A DNA stretch of 64,000 bases from Streptomyces katrae (GCF_002028425.1 NZ_CP020042.1:4687560-4751559); one strand, 5' to 3'; numbered from the stretch's first letter, positions 36,467-46,230 are shown. The notes: generated by a model from the letters alone, not told the origin. Numbers and translations: made by a program.

Positions 36467-38950
36467 ATGAGCAGCCTCTTTGACGACAGCTTCCTGGCCG
36501 ACCTCACCCCCTCCGACGAGGTCCCGCCGCCGCCCGAGGAGCACCACGCCCCCGAGGAGGGCGCGGACGACCTGTTCGGCGGCCGCTTCGACCTGCCCGT
36601 GGACCGGGACTCCCACTACCGCGACGGCGCCCCCCGGCCGGTCATCGACCCGGCGGCCCTGCTGGACGGGCTGAACGAGCAGCAGGCCGCCGCCGTGGTG
36701 CACGCGGGCTCCCCGCTGCTCATCGTGGCCGGCGCCGGCTCCGGCAAGACCCGCGTGCTGACCCACCGCATCGGACACCTGCTGTCCGCGCGGCACGTCC
36801 ACCCGGGCCAGATCCTGGCGATCACCTTCACCAACAAGGCCGCGGCCGAGATGAAGGAGCGCGTCGAGAACCTGGTCGGCCCGCGCGCCAACGCCATGTG
36901 GGTCTCCACCTTCCACAGCGCGTGCGTGCGCATCCTGCGCCGCGAGTCCAAGCGCCTGGGCTTCACCTCCTCGTTCTCGATCTACGACGCCGCCGACTCC
37001 AAGCGCCTCATGGCGCTGGTCTGCCGCGACCTGGACCTCGACCCGAAGAAGTTCCCGCCCAAGTCCTTCAACGCCAAGATCTCGAACCTCAAGAACGAGC
37101 TCATCGACGAGGACGCCTTCGCCGCCCAGGCCGCCGACGGTTTCGAGAAGACCCTCGCCCAGGCGTACGCGATGTACCAGGGTCGGCTGCGCGAGGCCAA
37201 CGCGCTCGACTTCGACGACATCATCATGACCACGGTCCACCTCCTCCAGGCCTTCCCGGACGTGGCCGAGCACTACCGGCGCCGCTTCCGGCACGTCCTG
37301 GTCGACGAGTACCAGGACACCAACCACGCCCAGTACACCCTGGTGCGCGAGCTGGTCGGCCCCGGCTACCCGGACCTGCCGCCCGCCGAACTGTGCGTGG
37401 TGGGCGACGCCGACCAGTCGATCTACGCCTTCCGCGGCGCGACCATCCGCAACATCCTCCAGTTCGAGGAGGACTACAAGGACGCCACGACGATCCTGCT
37501 GGAGCAGAACTACCGCTCCACGCAGACGATCCTCTCCGCCGCCAACGCCGTCATCGAGCGCAACGAGAACCGCCGCGCCAAGAACCTGTGGACCCAGGCC
37601 GGCAGCGGTGCCGTCATCACCGGCTACGTCGCCGACACCGAGCACGACGAGGCCCAGTTCGTCGCCGACGAGATCGACCGGCTGACGGACGCGGGCGAGG
37701 CCAAGGCCGGCGACGTCGCGATCTTCTACCGGACCAACGCCCAGTCCCGCGTGTTCGAGGAGATCTTCATCCGGGTCGGACTGCCCTACAAGGTCGTCGG
37801 CGGCGTCCGCTTCTACGAGCGCAAGGAGGTCCGGGACGTCCTGGCCTACCTGCGCGTCCTGGCCAACCCCGAGGACAACGTCCCGCTGCGCCGCATCCTC
37901 AACGTGCCCAAGCGCGGCATCGGCGAGCGCGCCGAGGCGATGATCGACGCCCTCGCCCTCCGCGAGAAGATCACCTTCCCGCAGGCCCTGCGCCGGGTGG
38001 ACGAGGCCTTCGGCATGGCCGCCCGCTCCACCAACGCCGTCAAGCGGTTCAACACCCTGATGGAGGAGCTGCGCACCATCGTCGACTCCGGCGCCGGCCC
38101 GGCCGTGGTGCTGGAGGCGGTCCTGGAGCGTACGGGGTACCTCGCCGAGCTCCAGGCCTCGACCGACCCGCAGGACGAGACCCGGATCGAGAACCTCCAG
38201 GAACTGGCTGCCGTCGCCCTCGAATTCGAGCAGGCGAGGGACGAGGACACCCCGGGCACCCTGGCCGAGTTCCTGGAACAGGTCGCGCTCGTCGCCGACT
38301 CCGACCAGATCCCGGACGAGGACCCGGACGGCTCGGGCGTCATCACGCTGATGACCCTGCACACCGCCAAGGGCCTGGAGTTCCCGGTGGTCTTCCTGAC
38401 CGGCATGGAGGACGGGGTCTTCCCGCACATGCGCGCGCTGGGCCAGACCAAGGAGCTGGAGGAGGAGCGCCGCCTCGCCTACGTCGGCATCACCCGCGCC
38501 CGCGAGCGGCTGTACCTCACCCGCTCCAGCATGCGCAGCGCCTGGGGCACCCCCTCGTACAACCCGCCCTCGCGGTTCCTCGAGGAGATCCCGGCCGAGT
38601 ACCTCCAGTGGAAGCGGACCGGCGCCGCGCAGAAGCCGGCCGGGCCGGTGCGCGGATCCGGCTACGGCTCCGGCACGGGGAAGTCCTCGTTCGGGACCTC
38701 GCCCGAGGCCTTCCTGTCCTCCTCGCGCTCCCGGTCGGGCGGTGGCCCGTCCGGGTTCGCGACGCGCCGCGCGACGGACAAGCCGGTCATCGCGCTGGCC
38801 GTCGGGGACCGGGTGACGCACGACCAGTTCGGGCTGGGCACGGTCATGGACGTCCGGGGCGCCGGCGCGGACGCGCAGGCCACCATCGACTTCGGGGACG
38901 ACAAGCCCAAGCGCCTGCTGCTGCGCTACGCGCCGGTGCAGAAGCTCTGA
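36467..38950 (+). CDS. pcrA: ATP-dependent DNA helicase, UvrD/PcrA type
   Basis: Superfamily 1A 3'-5' helicase of 827 residues for nucleotide excision repair and removal of obstacles from DNA. After an acidic head of about 70 residues come Q motif LNEQQAAAV, Walker A AGAGSGKTR, AITFTNKAAAEMKERV, Walker B LVDEYQDTN, GDADQSIYAFRGA, EQNYRST, TLHTAKGLEFPVVF and VGITRARERLYL. The C-terminal Tudor-like domain reads GDRVTHDQFGLGTVMDVRG. ATG 36467 was preferred to 36461 because of the nearby -10. It is convergent with the M23 peptidase gene. Confidence 0.96.
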   Translation: MSSLFDDSFLADLTPSDEVPPPPEEHHAPEEGADDLFGGRFDLPVDRDSHYRDGAPRPVIDPAALLDGLNEQQAAAVVHAGSPLLIVAGAGSGKTRVLTHRIGHLLSARHVHPGQILAITFTNKAAAEMKERVENLVGPRANAMWVSTFHSACVRILRRESKRLGFTSSFSIYDAADSKRLMALVCRDLDLDPKKFPPKSFNAKISNLKNELIDEDAFAAQAADGFEKTLAQAYAMYQGRLREANALDFDDIIMTTVHLLQAFPDVAEHYRRRFRHVLVDEYQDTNHAQYTLVRELVGPGYPDLPPAELCVVGDADQSIYAFRGATIRNILQFEEDYKDATTILLEQNYRSTQTILSAANAVIERNENRRAKNLWTQAGSGAVITGYVADTEHDEAQFVADEIDRLTDAGEAKAGDVAIFYRTNAQSRVFEEIFIRVGLPYKVVGGVRFYERKEVRDVLAYLRVLANPEDNVPLRRILNVPKRGIGERAEAMIDALALREKITFPQALRRVDEAFGMAARSTNAVKRFNTLMEELRTIVDSGAGPAVVLEAVLERTGYLAELQASTDPQDETRIENLQELAAVALEFEQARDEDTPGTLAEFLEQVALVADSDQIPDEDPDGSGVITLMTLHTAKGLEFPVVFLTGMEDGVFPHMRALGQTKELEEERRLAYVGITRARERLYLTRSSMRSAWGTPSYNPPSRFLEEIPAEYLQWKRTGAAQKPAGPVRGSGYGSGTGKSSFGTSPEAFLSSSRSRSGGGPSGFATRRATDKPVIALAVGDRVTHDQFGLGTVMDVRGAGADAQATIDFGDDKPKRLLLRYAPVQKL

Positions 38951-38996
38951 GGCGCAGGGCCCGCCGGGGCCGCCGGCGCCTGAGGGCCGCCGGCTG

Positions 38997-40490
38997 CTAG
39001 GTCGGGTCCAGGCCGTGGTTGCGCAGCCACGCCAGGGGGTCGATGGCGGAGCCGCCACCGGGCCGTACCTCGAAGTGGAGGTGCGGGCCGGTGGAGTTGC
39101 CGGAGTTGCCGGAGTAGGCGATGACGTCGCCGGCCTTGACCTGCCCGGACCGGATCTTGGTGCTGCTGAGGTGGCAGTACCAGGTCTCGGTGCCGTCGGG
39201 AGAGGTCAGGATGGCCATGTTCCCGTAGGCGCTGTTCCACTGGGTGCGCATGGTGCCGTCGGTGGCGGCCATGACCGGGGTGCCGTAGGAGACCGGGAAG
39301 TCGATGCCGGTGTGCACGGACATCCACATGCCGCCGGCCTGGCCGAACATGGCGCTCAGCCCGTGCTGGGTGACGGGGATGGCGAACTTGGGGCGGGCCG
39401 CCTCCTTGGCCGCCGCCTCCTCGGCCCGCTTCTTCTTCTCGTCTTCCTGCCGCTGCTTGAGGTCGATCCGCTCCTGGGTGCGGCTCGCGCGGTCGGCGAA
39501 GTCACCGGCGTCGGCGCTCAGGGCGGCCAGCTGGGTGTCGAGCTTGTTGTTCGCCGCGACCGGCTTCACGGAGGCCGGGTCGGGGGCGGCCATCGTCGTG
39601 GTGTCCTCGGACGGCTTGTCACCGCCGGTGAGACCGCTGACGGAGGCGGCGGCGATTCCCGCGACGCCCATCACGCAGACCGAGGGCACGGCCACGGTCA
39701 GCAGGGCGGAGCGCTTGGCCGGCGTACGGCGCCGGGCGCTGCCGCCCGCCTTGTCCTTGCCGCCGCCCTTGGCGCCGCCGCGGCCGCCGGCCCGGCGCGC
39801 CGAACGCGGCTCCGGGGTGGCGGAGGCCAGGGGGACCATCTGCGTGGGCAGGTCGTGGACGGCGTCGTCGGTGAACTGCGGGTCCTCGAACTGCGGGTCG
39901 TCGAACTGAGCGTCGTCGCCCTCGGCGGGGAAGGCGGGGCCGAGGGGCTCGAAGACGGAGGTCTCGTCATCGGCGTACGCGTCGGCCGCCGGTTCGGCCT
40001 CCTCGACACCGCCGCCGCTGTTCCACGCGGTGGCGTCGTAGGCGCCGGTGTCCTGGCCGTGCCCGTGTCCGTAGCCGGAGAAGTCCCACTGGCCGGTCGG
40101 CTCGGAGCCGGGGGTGTCGTACCCGAACGGGGCCGACGGGTAATCGGCGACGGTGGCGGCGGAGTTCGCGGAGTTCCAGGTGCTCGCGTCCCAGGAGCCG
40201 GTCGCGTCCTCGGGGACGGTCTGGGCCGGGACGCTGGAGAGGTAGTCCTGCTGCGCGGTCCACGCGGTGCTGTCGTAGGCGCCGGTGTCGGCGGTCGACG
40301 GGTACGCGCCGGAGGCGTCGTAGGCGTCGTAGTTCCCGTAACTGCCGGACGGGGCGTAATCCGTGACGTACTGATAGCCCTGGCCCTGCGTTTCGTAGGA
40401 AACGTATGCCTGGTCACCAGCGAAAGTGGTGGTGGAAAGGCCGTCGTACCCCAAATCGGGGTACTGGCCCGACGTCGGGCGGTCGTTCAC
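38997..40490 (-). CDS. M23 family metallopeptidase with long disordered head
   Basis: About 497 residues from GTG 40490 (VNDRPTSGQYPDLGYDGL); a TTG at 40541 is an alternative with poorer context. The first 200 residues are Tyr/Ser/Asp/Gly-rich and disordered. A basic Arg/Gly/Lys patch and one membrane helix (ALLTVAVPSVCVMGVAGIAA) follow, then a coiled coil (FADRASRTQERIDLKQRQED). The C-terminal LytM/M23 domain has zinc ligands in HTGIDFP and HLHFE. It would cleave peptidoglycan cross-links outside the cell. Confidence 0.93.
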   Translation of the reverse strand: MNDRPTSGQYPDLGYDGLSTTTFAGDQAYVSYETQGQGYQYVTDYAPSGSYGNYDAYDASGAYPSTADTGAYDSTAWTAQQDYLSSVPAQTVPEDATGSWDASTWNSANSAATVADYPSAPFGYDTPGSEPTGQWDFSGYGHGHGQDTGAYDATAWNSGGGVEEAEPAADAYADDETSVFEPLGPAFPAEGDDAQFDDPQFEDPQFTDDAVHDLPTQMVPLASATPEPRSARRAGGRGGAKGGGKDKAGGSARRRTPAKRSALLTVAVPSVCVMGVAGIAAASVSGLTGGDKPSEDTTTMAAPDPASVKPVAANNKLDTQLAALSADAGDFADRASRTQERIDLKQRQEDEKKKRAEEAAAKEAARPKFAIPVTQHGLSAMFGQAGGMWMSVHTGIDFPVSYGTPVMAATDGTMRTQWNSAYGNMAILTSPDGTETWYCHLSSTKIRSGQVKAGDVIAYSGNSGNSTGPHLHFEVRPGGGSAIDPLAWLRNHGLDPT

Positions 40491-40701
40491 CAACTTCTCT
40501 TTCGCCTCGGCAGTGGGGGCCTGGGTGGCCGGGGAACTCAAGGTTCACCGGAGGAGAGCAGTGGCGTGACTGTACCCGGCGGTTACTCGCCTCGACAATC
40601 TTCGGCGGGTTTCGAGCTCGGGGGAACCGGGCATTCGGCCGCCTTTCGGTCGCAGGGAGACCGACCCTTGGCCTTGAGTTCGAAATTCGTTCGACTCCGG
40701 G

Positions 40702-41073
40702 TCATCCGGTGTTGTAGGCGAACGCGAGCAGCAGCGCGAACGGCACCGGCACCAGCGCGGCCGACCGCAGCCAGGTCCCGCGGCGTGCCCTGGACGGCAG
40801 GACGGCGTCGACGACGAACACCGCGCCGACCAGCAGCACACCCGTGACGACGAGCAGGAACAGCATGGCCGCGGAGTGGTCGAGGGTGTGGAAGTCGCAG
40901 TTGCGCAGGTCCGGCCCGGCGAGGTCGGCGGTGCTGTGGCAGTCCATGGGCAGGTACTCCGTCAGCGCCCACCAGGCCAGGTAGAGGGGCACGGTGGCGG
41001 GTACGCCGAGGGCCAGGTTCGCCAGAACGGGCGCCAGCACCCCGCGCCGCGCCGCCGTACCCTCCCCGCCCAT
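40702..41073 (-). CDS. Membrane protein, unknown
   Basis: 123 residues from ATG 41073 with three hydrophobic helices (VLANLALGVPATVPLYLAWW, SAAMLFLLVVTGVLLVGAVF, SAALVPVPFALLLAFAYN) and two external cysteines (MDCHS, RNCDFH). No family recognised. A much longer open frame upstream is low-complexity and not real. Confidence 0.75.
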   Translation of the reverse strand: MGGEGTAARRGVLAPVLANLALGVPATVPLYLAWWALTEYLPMDCHSTADLAGPDLRNCDFHTLDHSAAMLFLLVVTGVLLVGAVFVVDAVLPSRARRGTWLRSAALVPVPFALLLAFAYNTG

Positions 41074-41144
41074 GCCCCCGCCCGTCCCCCTGCTGCGTCT
41101 GCCGCGTCCGCTGCGTCCGCCCCGTCCCGGAATCCTCCGGGGGC

Positions 41145-41981
41145 TCAGACGACCATGCCCTCCCCTTCGGTTCCGGCCGGCCGGGGTTTCCTCACGGGCC
41201 CCTCCGCTCGGCCGGCGCCCCCGGCGTCGCGCACCGGACCGTCGAGGGCCCGCCGGACGGCGGTGATGACGGCGGGATGCACCGGAAGGGCGAGGTGCCC
41301 GATCCCGGTGACCTCGATGTTCGTCGCGTCCAGGTCCGGGTGCTCGATCCGGGCCGTGCCGGCCGGGGCCATCAGGGCGTCGAACTCGCTCCAGAAGGCC
41401 ACGCACCGGGTCCGGCAGCCGGGCGCGGGCGCGCGCAGCTCGGCCATCACCGGGGAGTCCGGGCGCATCTGGCGGACCAGCGGGTGGGCGTCCATGAAGG
41501 GGGCGACGCGGGTCCCGCCGTGCGGGGTGCCGAGGGTGACCAGCGTCCGCACCCGGGCGTCACCGCCGAGCCGCTGGACGTAGTACCGCCCGACCAGCCC
41601 GCCCAGGCTGTGTCCCACGAGGTCCACCCGGTCCTGACCGCTGCGCTCGCACAGCTCCTCGACGCGCCGGGCGAGGTGGCGGGCGGTGACGCGCAGGTCG
41701 AGGGTGAGGGGGGAGTAGTTGTACGTCTCCACGCGCCGCCGGCCGCCCGCCCCGAGGGCGCGGCGCAGCAGGACGAACACCGACCGGTTGTCGGTGAACC
41801 CGTGCAGCAGCAGGACGGGCGGCAACTGCCCGGACCCGTCGCGGTGTCGCTTCGCGCGCTCCTCCCGGACTCCACTCGGGTAGAGGAGCATGTGCCCGGC
41901 GAGCACCAATGCCTCCAGGACCGCGGCCCGCAGGGCGGCCCCCGAGCGCGGGACGGGCAGCGGTGCGATCGTCAGCCCCAT
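41145..41981 (-). CDS. Alpha/beta hydrolase, triacylglycerol lipase-like
   Basis: 278 residues. The oxyanion region is VLLLHGFTDN, the nucleophile elbow GHSLGG, and the catalytic Asp and His are likely in FWSEFDALMAP and IGHLALP. The pattern (LVTLGTPHGGTRVAPF) matches class 2 lipases such as LipA. A hydrophobic N-terminal stretch (LRAAVLEALVLAGHMLLYP) may associate with the membrane. Start ATG 41981. Confidence 0.92.
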   Translation of the reverse strand: MGLTIAPLPVPRSGAALRAAVLEALVLAGHMLLYPSGVREERAKRHRDGSGQLPPVLLLHGFTDNRSVFVLLRRALGAGGRRRVETYNYSPLTLDLRVTARHLARRVEELCERSGQDRVDLVGHSLGGLVGRYYVQRLGGDARVRTLVTLGTPHGGTRVAPFMDAHPLVRQMRPDSPVMAELRAPAPGCRTRCVAFWSEFDALMAPAGTARIEHPDLDATNIEVTGIGHLALPVHPAVITAVRRALDGPVRDAGGAGRAEGPVRKPRPAGTEGEGMVV

Positions 41982-42192
41982 CGACGGCCTCCCCTGACCT
42001 CTTGGGTGCGGGGCCGTGCCGGCTGCCGACGTGGCCCCGCCACCGTGCCGTGCGGCTGTCGGCGCGGTGGCGGGGCGACTGGGCGAGGTGAATCAACGGC
42101 GTCCCACGTGTGATTTCCCCCTCCCCGTTGACCGTGAAACGGTGCCGTGCGCAATGCTGTACTTAACGTTCGTTCACTCGGGAGGCAGTGCG

Positions 42193-42597
42193 ATGGGTGT
42201 GACCGGTCCGATCCGTGTGGTGGTGGCCAAGCCGGGTCTCGACGGCCACGACCGCGGGGCCAAGGTGATCGCGCGGGCGCTGCGGGACGCGGGCATGGAG
42301 GTCATCTACACGGGCCTGCACCAGACCCCCGAGCAGATCGTCGACACCGCGATCCAGGAGGACGCCGACGCCATCGGCCTGTCGATCCTCTCGGGCGCGC
42401 ACAACACGCTGTTCGTGCGGGTGCTGGACCTGCTGAAGGAGCGGGACGCGGAGGACATCAAGGTCTTCGGCGGCGGGATCATCCCGGAGGACGACATCGC
42501 CCCGCTGAAGGAGAAGGGCGTGGCGGCGATCTTCACCCCCGGCGCGACGACGACGGAGATCGTCGACTGGGTCAACACCCACGTCCGCCCGGCCTGA
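42193..42597 (+). CDS. icmB: Isobutyryl-CoA mutase small subunit, cobalamin-binding (IcmB)
   Basis: A free-standing B12-binding domain of 134 residues. The base-off signature DxHxxG is in [13 protein letters not shown], with [11 protein letters not shown] and [11 protein letters not shown] following as in the mutase family. IcmB pairs with IcmA to interconvert isobutyryl-CoA and n-butyryl-CoA, linking valine and fatty-acid catabolism to polyketide precursors. No icmA is in the window, so the subunits are encoded apart, as in S. coelicolor. ATG 42193 is preceded by GGGAGG. Confidence 0.92.
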   Translation: MGVTGPIRVVVAKPGLDGHDRGAKVIARALRDAGMEVIYTGLHQTPEQIVDTAIQEDADAIGLSILSGAHNTLFVRVLDLLKERDAEDIKVFGGGIIPEDDIAPLKEKGVAAIFTPGATTTEIVDWVNTHVRPA

Positions 42598-43016
42598 CCC
42601 ACCCGGCTCCCGCTGGGAGCCGCCCCCCCCGGGTGTTTCAGCCCTCGCTGGCGTTCCTCCCCTGGGGGAGGCCCCCTGGCCCCTCCTCCCCCGGGCGGGC
42701 AGTGCCCGGGTGTTTCAGCCCTCGCTGGCGTTCCTCCCTTGGCGGAGACCCCTGGCCTCTGCCCCCCCGGGGCGCGCAGCGCCCGGGGGTTTTCAGCCTC
42801 GCCGGCGTTTGAGGCGCGGGGTCAGGGGCGGAGCCCCTGGGAACGGTGGAAGGGCGGGTAGGGGACCTCGCACCGCGCAGCGGCACCGGCCCGCAGGCGG
42901 GGGACGGTCCTCAGCCGGGGTCCGTCACGGCGGCCGGGCCCGTCACGGCCGACGGGGTCCGTCCCGGCGGCGGGGCCCGTTAAGGCCGACGGGGCACGTC
43001 ACGGCGACGGGGCACG
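42598..43016. repeat. GC-rich intergenic repeat region, element copy A
   Basis: No gene is seen in these 419 bases. A 34-base unit (CCCGGGTGTTTCAGCCCTCG...) occurs exactly at 42628-42661 and 42705-42738, with a diverged third copy from 42782. The last copy runs into a module GCCGGCGTTTGAGGCGCGGG, then GGGGCGGAGCCCC, GAACGG and a purine-rich tail. Its parts recur near 49.8 kb and 57.3 kb. The end (42910-43015) is a GC-rich run of CGGCGGGG-type and GTCACGGCGACGGGG-type short repeats. Confidence 0.8.
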
Positions 43017-44585
43017 TCACGACGGCGGGGTCAACTCCGCGAGCATGTCGGCCCGTACCCGCAGCGTCGCCACCAGCCTCTGGAACGCCTCGGCCCAGTA
43101 CGCGGAGGCCCCGGAGCCCCCCTCCGGGACATCCGCCGCCCCGGCCGTGAGGCCCTCCAGCCGGCCCGCCTCCGCCGGATCGAGGCAGCGCTCCGCCAGC
43201 CCCATCACCCCGCTGAAGCTCCACGGATAACCCCCCGCGGCCCGCGCCGCGTCCAGCGCGTCCACCACCGCCCGCCCCAGCGCCCCCGCCCACGGCACGC
43301 GGCAGACCCCGAGCAGCTGGAACGCCTCCGACAGCCCGTGGGCCCGCACGAACTCCGCGACCCACTGCGCCCGTTCCCCCTCCGGCAGGGTCTCCAGCAG
43401 CTTGGCCCGCTCCGCGAGCGACGCCGTGCCCGGCCCCGCCGCGGGCGGCGCGGACGCCGCGCCCAGCAGCGCCTTCGACCACTGCGCGTCCCCCTGCCGC
43501 ACCGCCGCCCGGCACCAGGCGGCGTGTATCTCCTCCGCCCAGCCGTCGGCCACCGGCAGCGCCACTATCTCCGCCGGCTCCAGCCCCCCGAACCGCTCCC
43601 GCCAGCAGGACAGCGGAGCCGCGTCCACCACCTGGCCGAGCCACCACGCCCGCTCCCCGCGCCCGGCGGGCGGCCGCTTGACCACCCCGTCGCGCAGCAT
43701 CCCCGCGTCGCACTCCGCCGGCGGCCGCACCGCGTCCGGGCCCACGCAGGCCAGCGCCCGCTCCGCCATCCGCCCGGCCAGCGCCGACTGCGGAAGCGCG
43801 GACAGCAGTTCCGCCGCCGTCGCCCGTACGTTGCGGCTGCGGTCGCCCAGCGCCGCCTCCAGGAAGGGCTCGTCGGCCATCGACAGCCCGGCCCGCAGCG
43901 AGTCGAGGAACATCAGCCGGTCCTCGGCCCGCTCGGTGGCCCACGTGGAGGCCAGCAGCCGGGTCGCCGCCGCCGCGTCACGGGCCCGTACGGCGCCCAG
44001 CAGCGCGACCCGCTCCGCGAACAGGCCCTCCTCCCACAGCCGGGTCACCGCCTCCGCGTCGGCGGGGTCGGGCAGTTCGCCGGCGCCGCCCGCCGCGCCG
44101 CGCAGCGCGAACCGCCATTCCGGATTCAGCCGGGCCAGCCAGAGCCCCCGCGCGCCGGCCAGCGCCAGCGCCTGCGCGCGCAGGTCGGTGCGGGCCCGGG
44201 CCGCGTCCAGCAGCGCCGGGACCAGCGCCGACGGAGCCCGGTAGCCGTGCCGCCCGGCGGCTGCCAGCCACTGCGGGAGCAGCTCCGTCAGATCCGGGGC
44301 GGCCCCACGCCGCCCGGCGCCGCCGCCGCTCGTACGGCCGGCGAGCAGGTGGGCGAGCCGCCGCCGGGCGGCTTCCGGCGGCGCCGGGCGCGGATCCCGG
44401 GGCGCGGGGTCCGGCAGCCGGGCCGCCGGCGCGGGCCGCAGCCCGGCGCGGCGGCGCAGCGTCTGCACGGCCGCCGCGTCGAGCAGCGCCCGCGGGGTGC
44501 CGCCCCGCCGCTCGGTCCCCAGCAGCGCGGCGGTGACCAGTGCCTCCCAGTCCCCGTCCGCGTATCCCTCTCCGGTCTCGCCCAT
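43017..44585 (-). CDS. DUF5691 family protein
   Basis: The 522-residue protein matches DUF5691: DWEALVTAALLGTERRG near the start, WRFALRG, LWEEGLFAERVALLGAVRA and a helical-repeat middle (EPFLEAALGDRSRNVRATAAELLSALP), which looks HEAT-like. No catalytic motif or membrane helix is seen. It is the downstream partner of the SWIM-domain gene on the same strand and lies opposite the MoxR-DUF5682-VWA genes, an arrangement I associate with this family. Role unknown; probably a scaffold or adaptor in that system. Start ATG 44585. Confidence 0.88.
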   Translation of the reverse strand: MGETGEGYADGDWEALVTAALLGTERRGGTPRALLDAAAVQTLRRRAGLRPAPAARLPDPAPRDPRPAPPEAARRRLAHLLAGRTSGGGAGRRGAAPDLTELLPQWLAAAGRHGYRAPSALVPALLDAARARTDLRAQALALAGARGLWLARLNPEWRFALRGAAGGAGELPDPADAEAVTRLWEEGLFAERVALLGAVRARDAAAATRLLASTWATERAEDRLMFLDSLRAGLSMADEPFLEAALGDRSRNVRATAAELLSALPQSALAGRMAERALACVGPDAVRPPAECDAGMLRDGVVKRPPAGRGERAWWLGQVVDAAPLSCWRERFGGLEPAEIVALPVADGWAEEIHAAWCRAAVRQGDAQWSKALLGAASAPPAAGPGTASLAERAKLLETLPEGERAQWVAEFVRAHGLSEAFQLLGVCRVPWAGALGRAVVDALDAARAAGGYPWSFSGVMGLAERCLDPAEAGRLEGLTAGAADVPEGGSGASAYWAEAFQRLVATLRVRADMLAELTPPS

Positions 44586-44642
44586 CCGGCCCCTCCCTCG
44601 TCAGTCCCCGTCAGTGGTCCGTCGTCCAGCCGGTCCGTCGTC

Positions 44643-44707
44643 TTCGTGCGGCCCGGCTCCGGTCCCGCCCCCTCCGCGGGACCGGAGCCTCGGATGTGCC
44701 GCACGAA
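44643..44707. terminator. Large two-tier hairpin between the SWIM and DUF5691 genes
   Basis: An outer 10-bp stem (44643-44652 with 44698-44707) encloses an inner perfect 14-bp stem (44655-44668 with 44676-44689) with a 7-base loop. The 284-base spacer holds no clear gene; a 7-codon ATG ORF (MNDNHAS) on the minus strand lies just above the structure. It could terminate most SWIM transcripts or protect the mRNA between two co-transcribed genes. Confidence 0.65.
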
Positions 44708-44869
44708 CCCGTTCAGCTGGCGTGGTTGTCGTTCATGAAAGCCCCCCGGCTCCTCGTCCGCGCGTCGGCGCCCCCGCGCCTCCGCGTCCTCCATGTCGGT
44801 CTGTCAGACGGCATGGATCCCCCCAGGCCCCCTGCGTTCCAGGTGTGTTCGCGTCCTTCCTCGGATGCT

Positions 44870-46210
44870 TCAGACCAGCGGCACCGGCTCGGGCGAGCCG
44901 GGCTGCCAGGCGGTCAGCGGGGTGAAGCCGCGGTGGCCGCACTCGCCGAACACCGTGACGGGGCCGCCGCCCGAGAGGGCGGCCAGCTGCCACAGCGCGG
45001 GCCGCGGACGGCCCCCGCCGCAGGCCACCGGCAGTGCGGACGCCCCCTCCGCGTCCGCGAGCTGCCAGCCCCCCTCGGCCGCCTCGCCCGGTATCGGGAT
45101 CACCGGGCCGAGGACCACCGGCCAGGACTCCAGCCACGGGTCCTCCCGCAGCGCGGCCCCGTAGGCCTCCAGGGCCTCACCGGTGCCCACCCCTGCCGGA
45201 GCCCCGGAGCGGTCCGCCACCGCGGCCGCGGTACGGTCCCCCAGATCCGCCCGGAGCCCCGCCGTCCCGGGCCGGAAGCGGACTTCCGCCTCCAGCACCA
45301 GTCCGACGGGCAGGGCCAGCCCCGGCGCCCGCCCGGGCGGTCCGAAGTCCAGCACCAGCGCCGGCCGTCCGCCCTCCAGCCCGCGCAGCCATGTCCGGCG
45401 GGTGGTGAGACGGCCGTCCGGGGACACCGAGTCGTACTGGGCGAGCACGAGCCAGCGGTCCCGGACGGTCTCCCCCTCGGCCGAGGACGGCACTCCCACC
45501 CGGTTCCGGACGGTCGCGGCCAGCGGCTCCGGCAGTCCGGAGACCCCCAGCCAGGCCCGGTCCAGCAGGTGCAGCAGCGCGAACTCCTCAAGCATCCGGC
45601 CGGGCCAGCCGGAGCCGCAACCGGGTATTGTCCCCAACTCCCTTACCCGTGCGGCCAGTCCGGGTGCCTGGGCGTCGACCATCCGGGCGGCGGTCTCCTC
45701 CCACGGCGCGTACCCCGCCTGCCCCTGCCCGGCGATCCCGCCGCGCAGCAGGTCCGCCAGCCGCTGCTCCAGCTCCGCGACGCCCGCCCCGACCCGCTCC
45801 GCGCGCCGCTCGGCCCGCTTGCGCGCCGCCTCGGCGTCCACCGGGCCGGCCGTCGGGCGGGCGGCCTTCGCCGCACGCTCCGCCAGCCAGGACGCCGCCC
45901 AGTCCGGCGCCTCGGCCGGGTCGCCCAGGCCCTGCGCCGACCAGAGCAGCAGCAGTCCCAGCGCGTGCTTGCACGGGAACTTCCGGCTCGGGCAGGAGCA
46001 CTTGTACGCGGGGCCCGCCAGATCGACGGCCGTCCGGTACGGCGTACTGCCGCTGCCCTTGCACACCCCCCACACCGCACCGGAAGCGGAACCTCCGGTC
46101 TGTGACCACGGACCCGCCCCGCCCAGCCTGCCCCCCGCCTTGCGCGACGCGTCGTCAGGAGCCAGAGCCAGTACCTGTTCCGCCGTCCAGCGGACCCCCT
46201 GCTCAGTCAT
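44870..46210 (-). CDS. SWIM zinc-finger domain protein
   Basis: 446 residues. The SWIM zinc motif CxCx6CxH is at 71-82 (CSCPSRKFPCKHALGLLLLW), preceded by a beta-rich stretch that starts MTEQGVRWTAEQVLALAPD. The remainder is Ala/Arg-rich helices and a large domain with WPVVLGPVIPIPG and a C-terminal FGECGHRGFTPLTAWQPG. SWIM domains bind DNA or proteins. It is divergent from moxR and upstream of DUF5691; the five genes form one conserved neighbourhood. Start ATG 46210 chosen over an unsupported longer frame. Confidence 0.92.
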   Translation of the reverse strand: MTEQGVRWTAEQVLALAPDDASRKAGGRLGGAGPWSQTGGSASGAVWGVCKGSGSTPYRTAVDLAGPAYKCSCPSRKFPCKHALGLLLLWSAQGLGDPAEAPDWAASWLAERAAKAARPTAGPVDAEAARKRAERRAERVGAGVAELEQRLADLLRGGIAGQGQAGYAPWEETAARMVDAQAPGLAARVRELGTIPGCGSGWPGRMLEEFALLHLLDRAWLGVSGLPEPLAATVRNRVGVPSSAEGETVRDRWLVLAQYDSVSPDGRLTTRRTWLRGLEGGRPALVLDFGPPGRAPGLALPVGLVLEAEVRFRPGTAGLRADLGDRTAAAVADRSGAPAGVGTGEALEAYGAALREDPWLESWPVVLGPVIPIPGEAAEGGWQLADAEGASALPVACGGGRPRPALWQLAALSGGGPVTVFGECGHRGFTPLTAWQPGSPEPVPLV

Positions 46211-46230
46211 GTGAACCACCGTAGAGACCC

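Noticed and set aside
40542..40701. Possible ydaO riboswitch ahead of the M23 peptidase
   Set aside because: The spacer has AACCCGCCG-like pieces but not the conserved core arrangement.
42705..42900. Tandem repeats as a CRISPR array
   Set aside because: Only two exact 34-base units with GC-rich, non-unique spacers and no cas genes.
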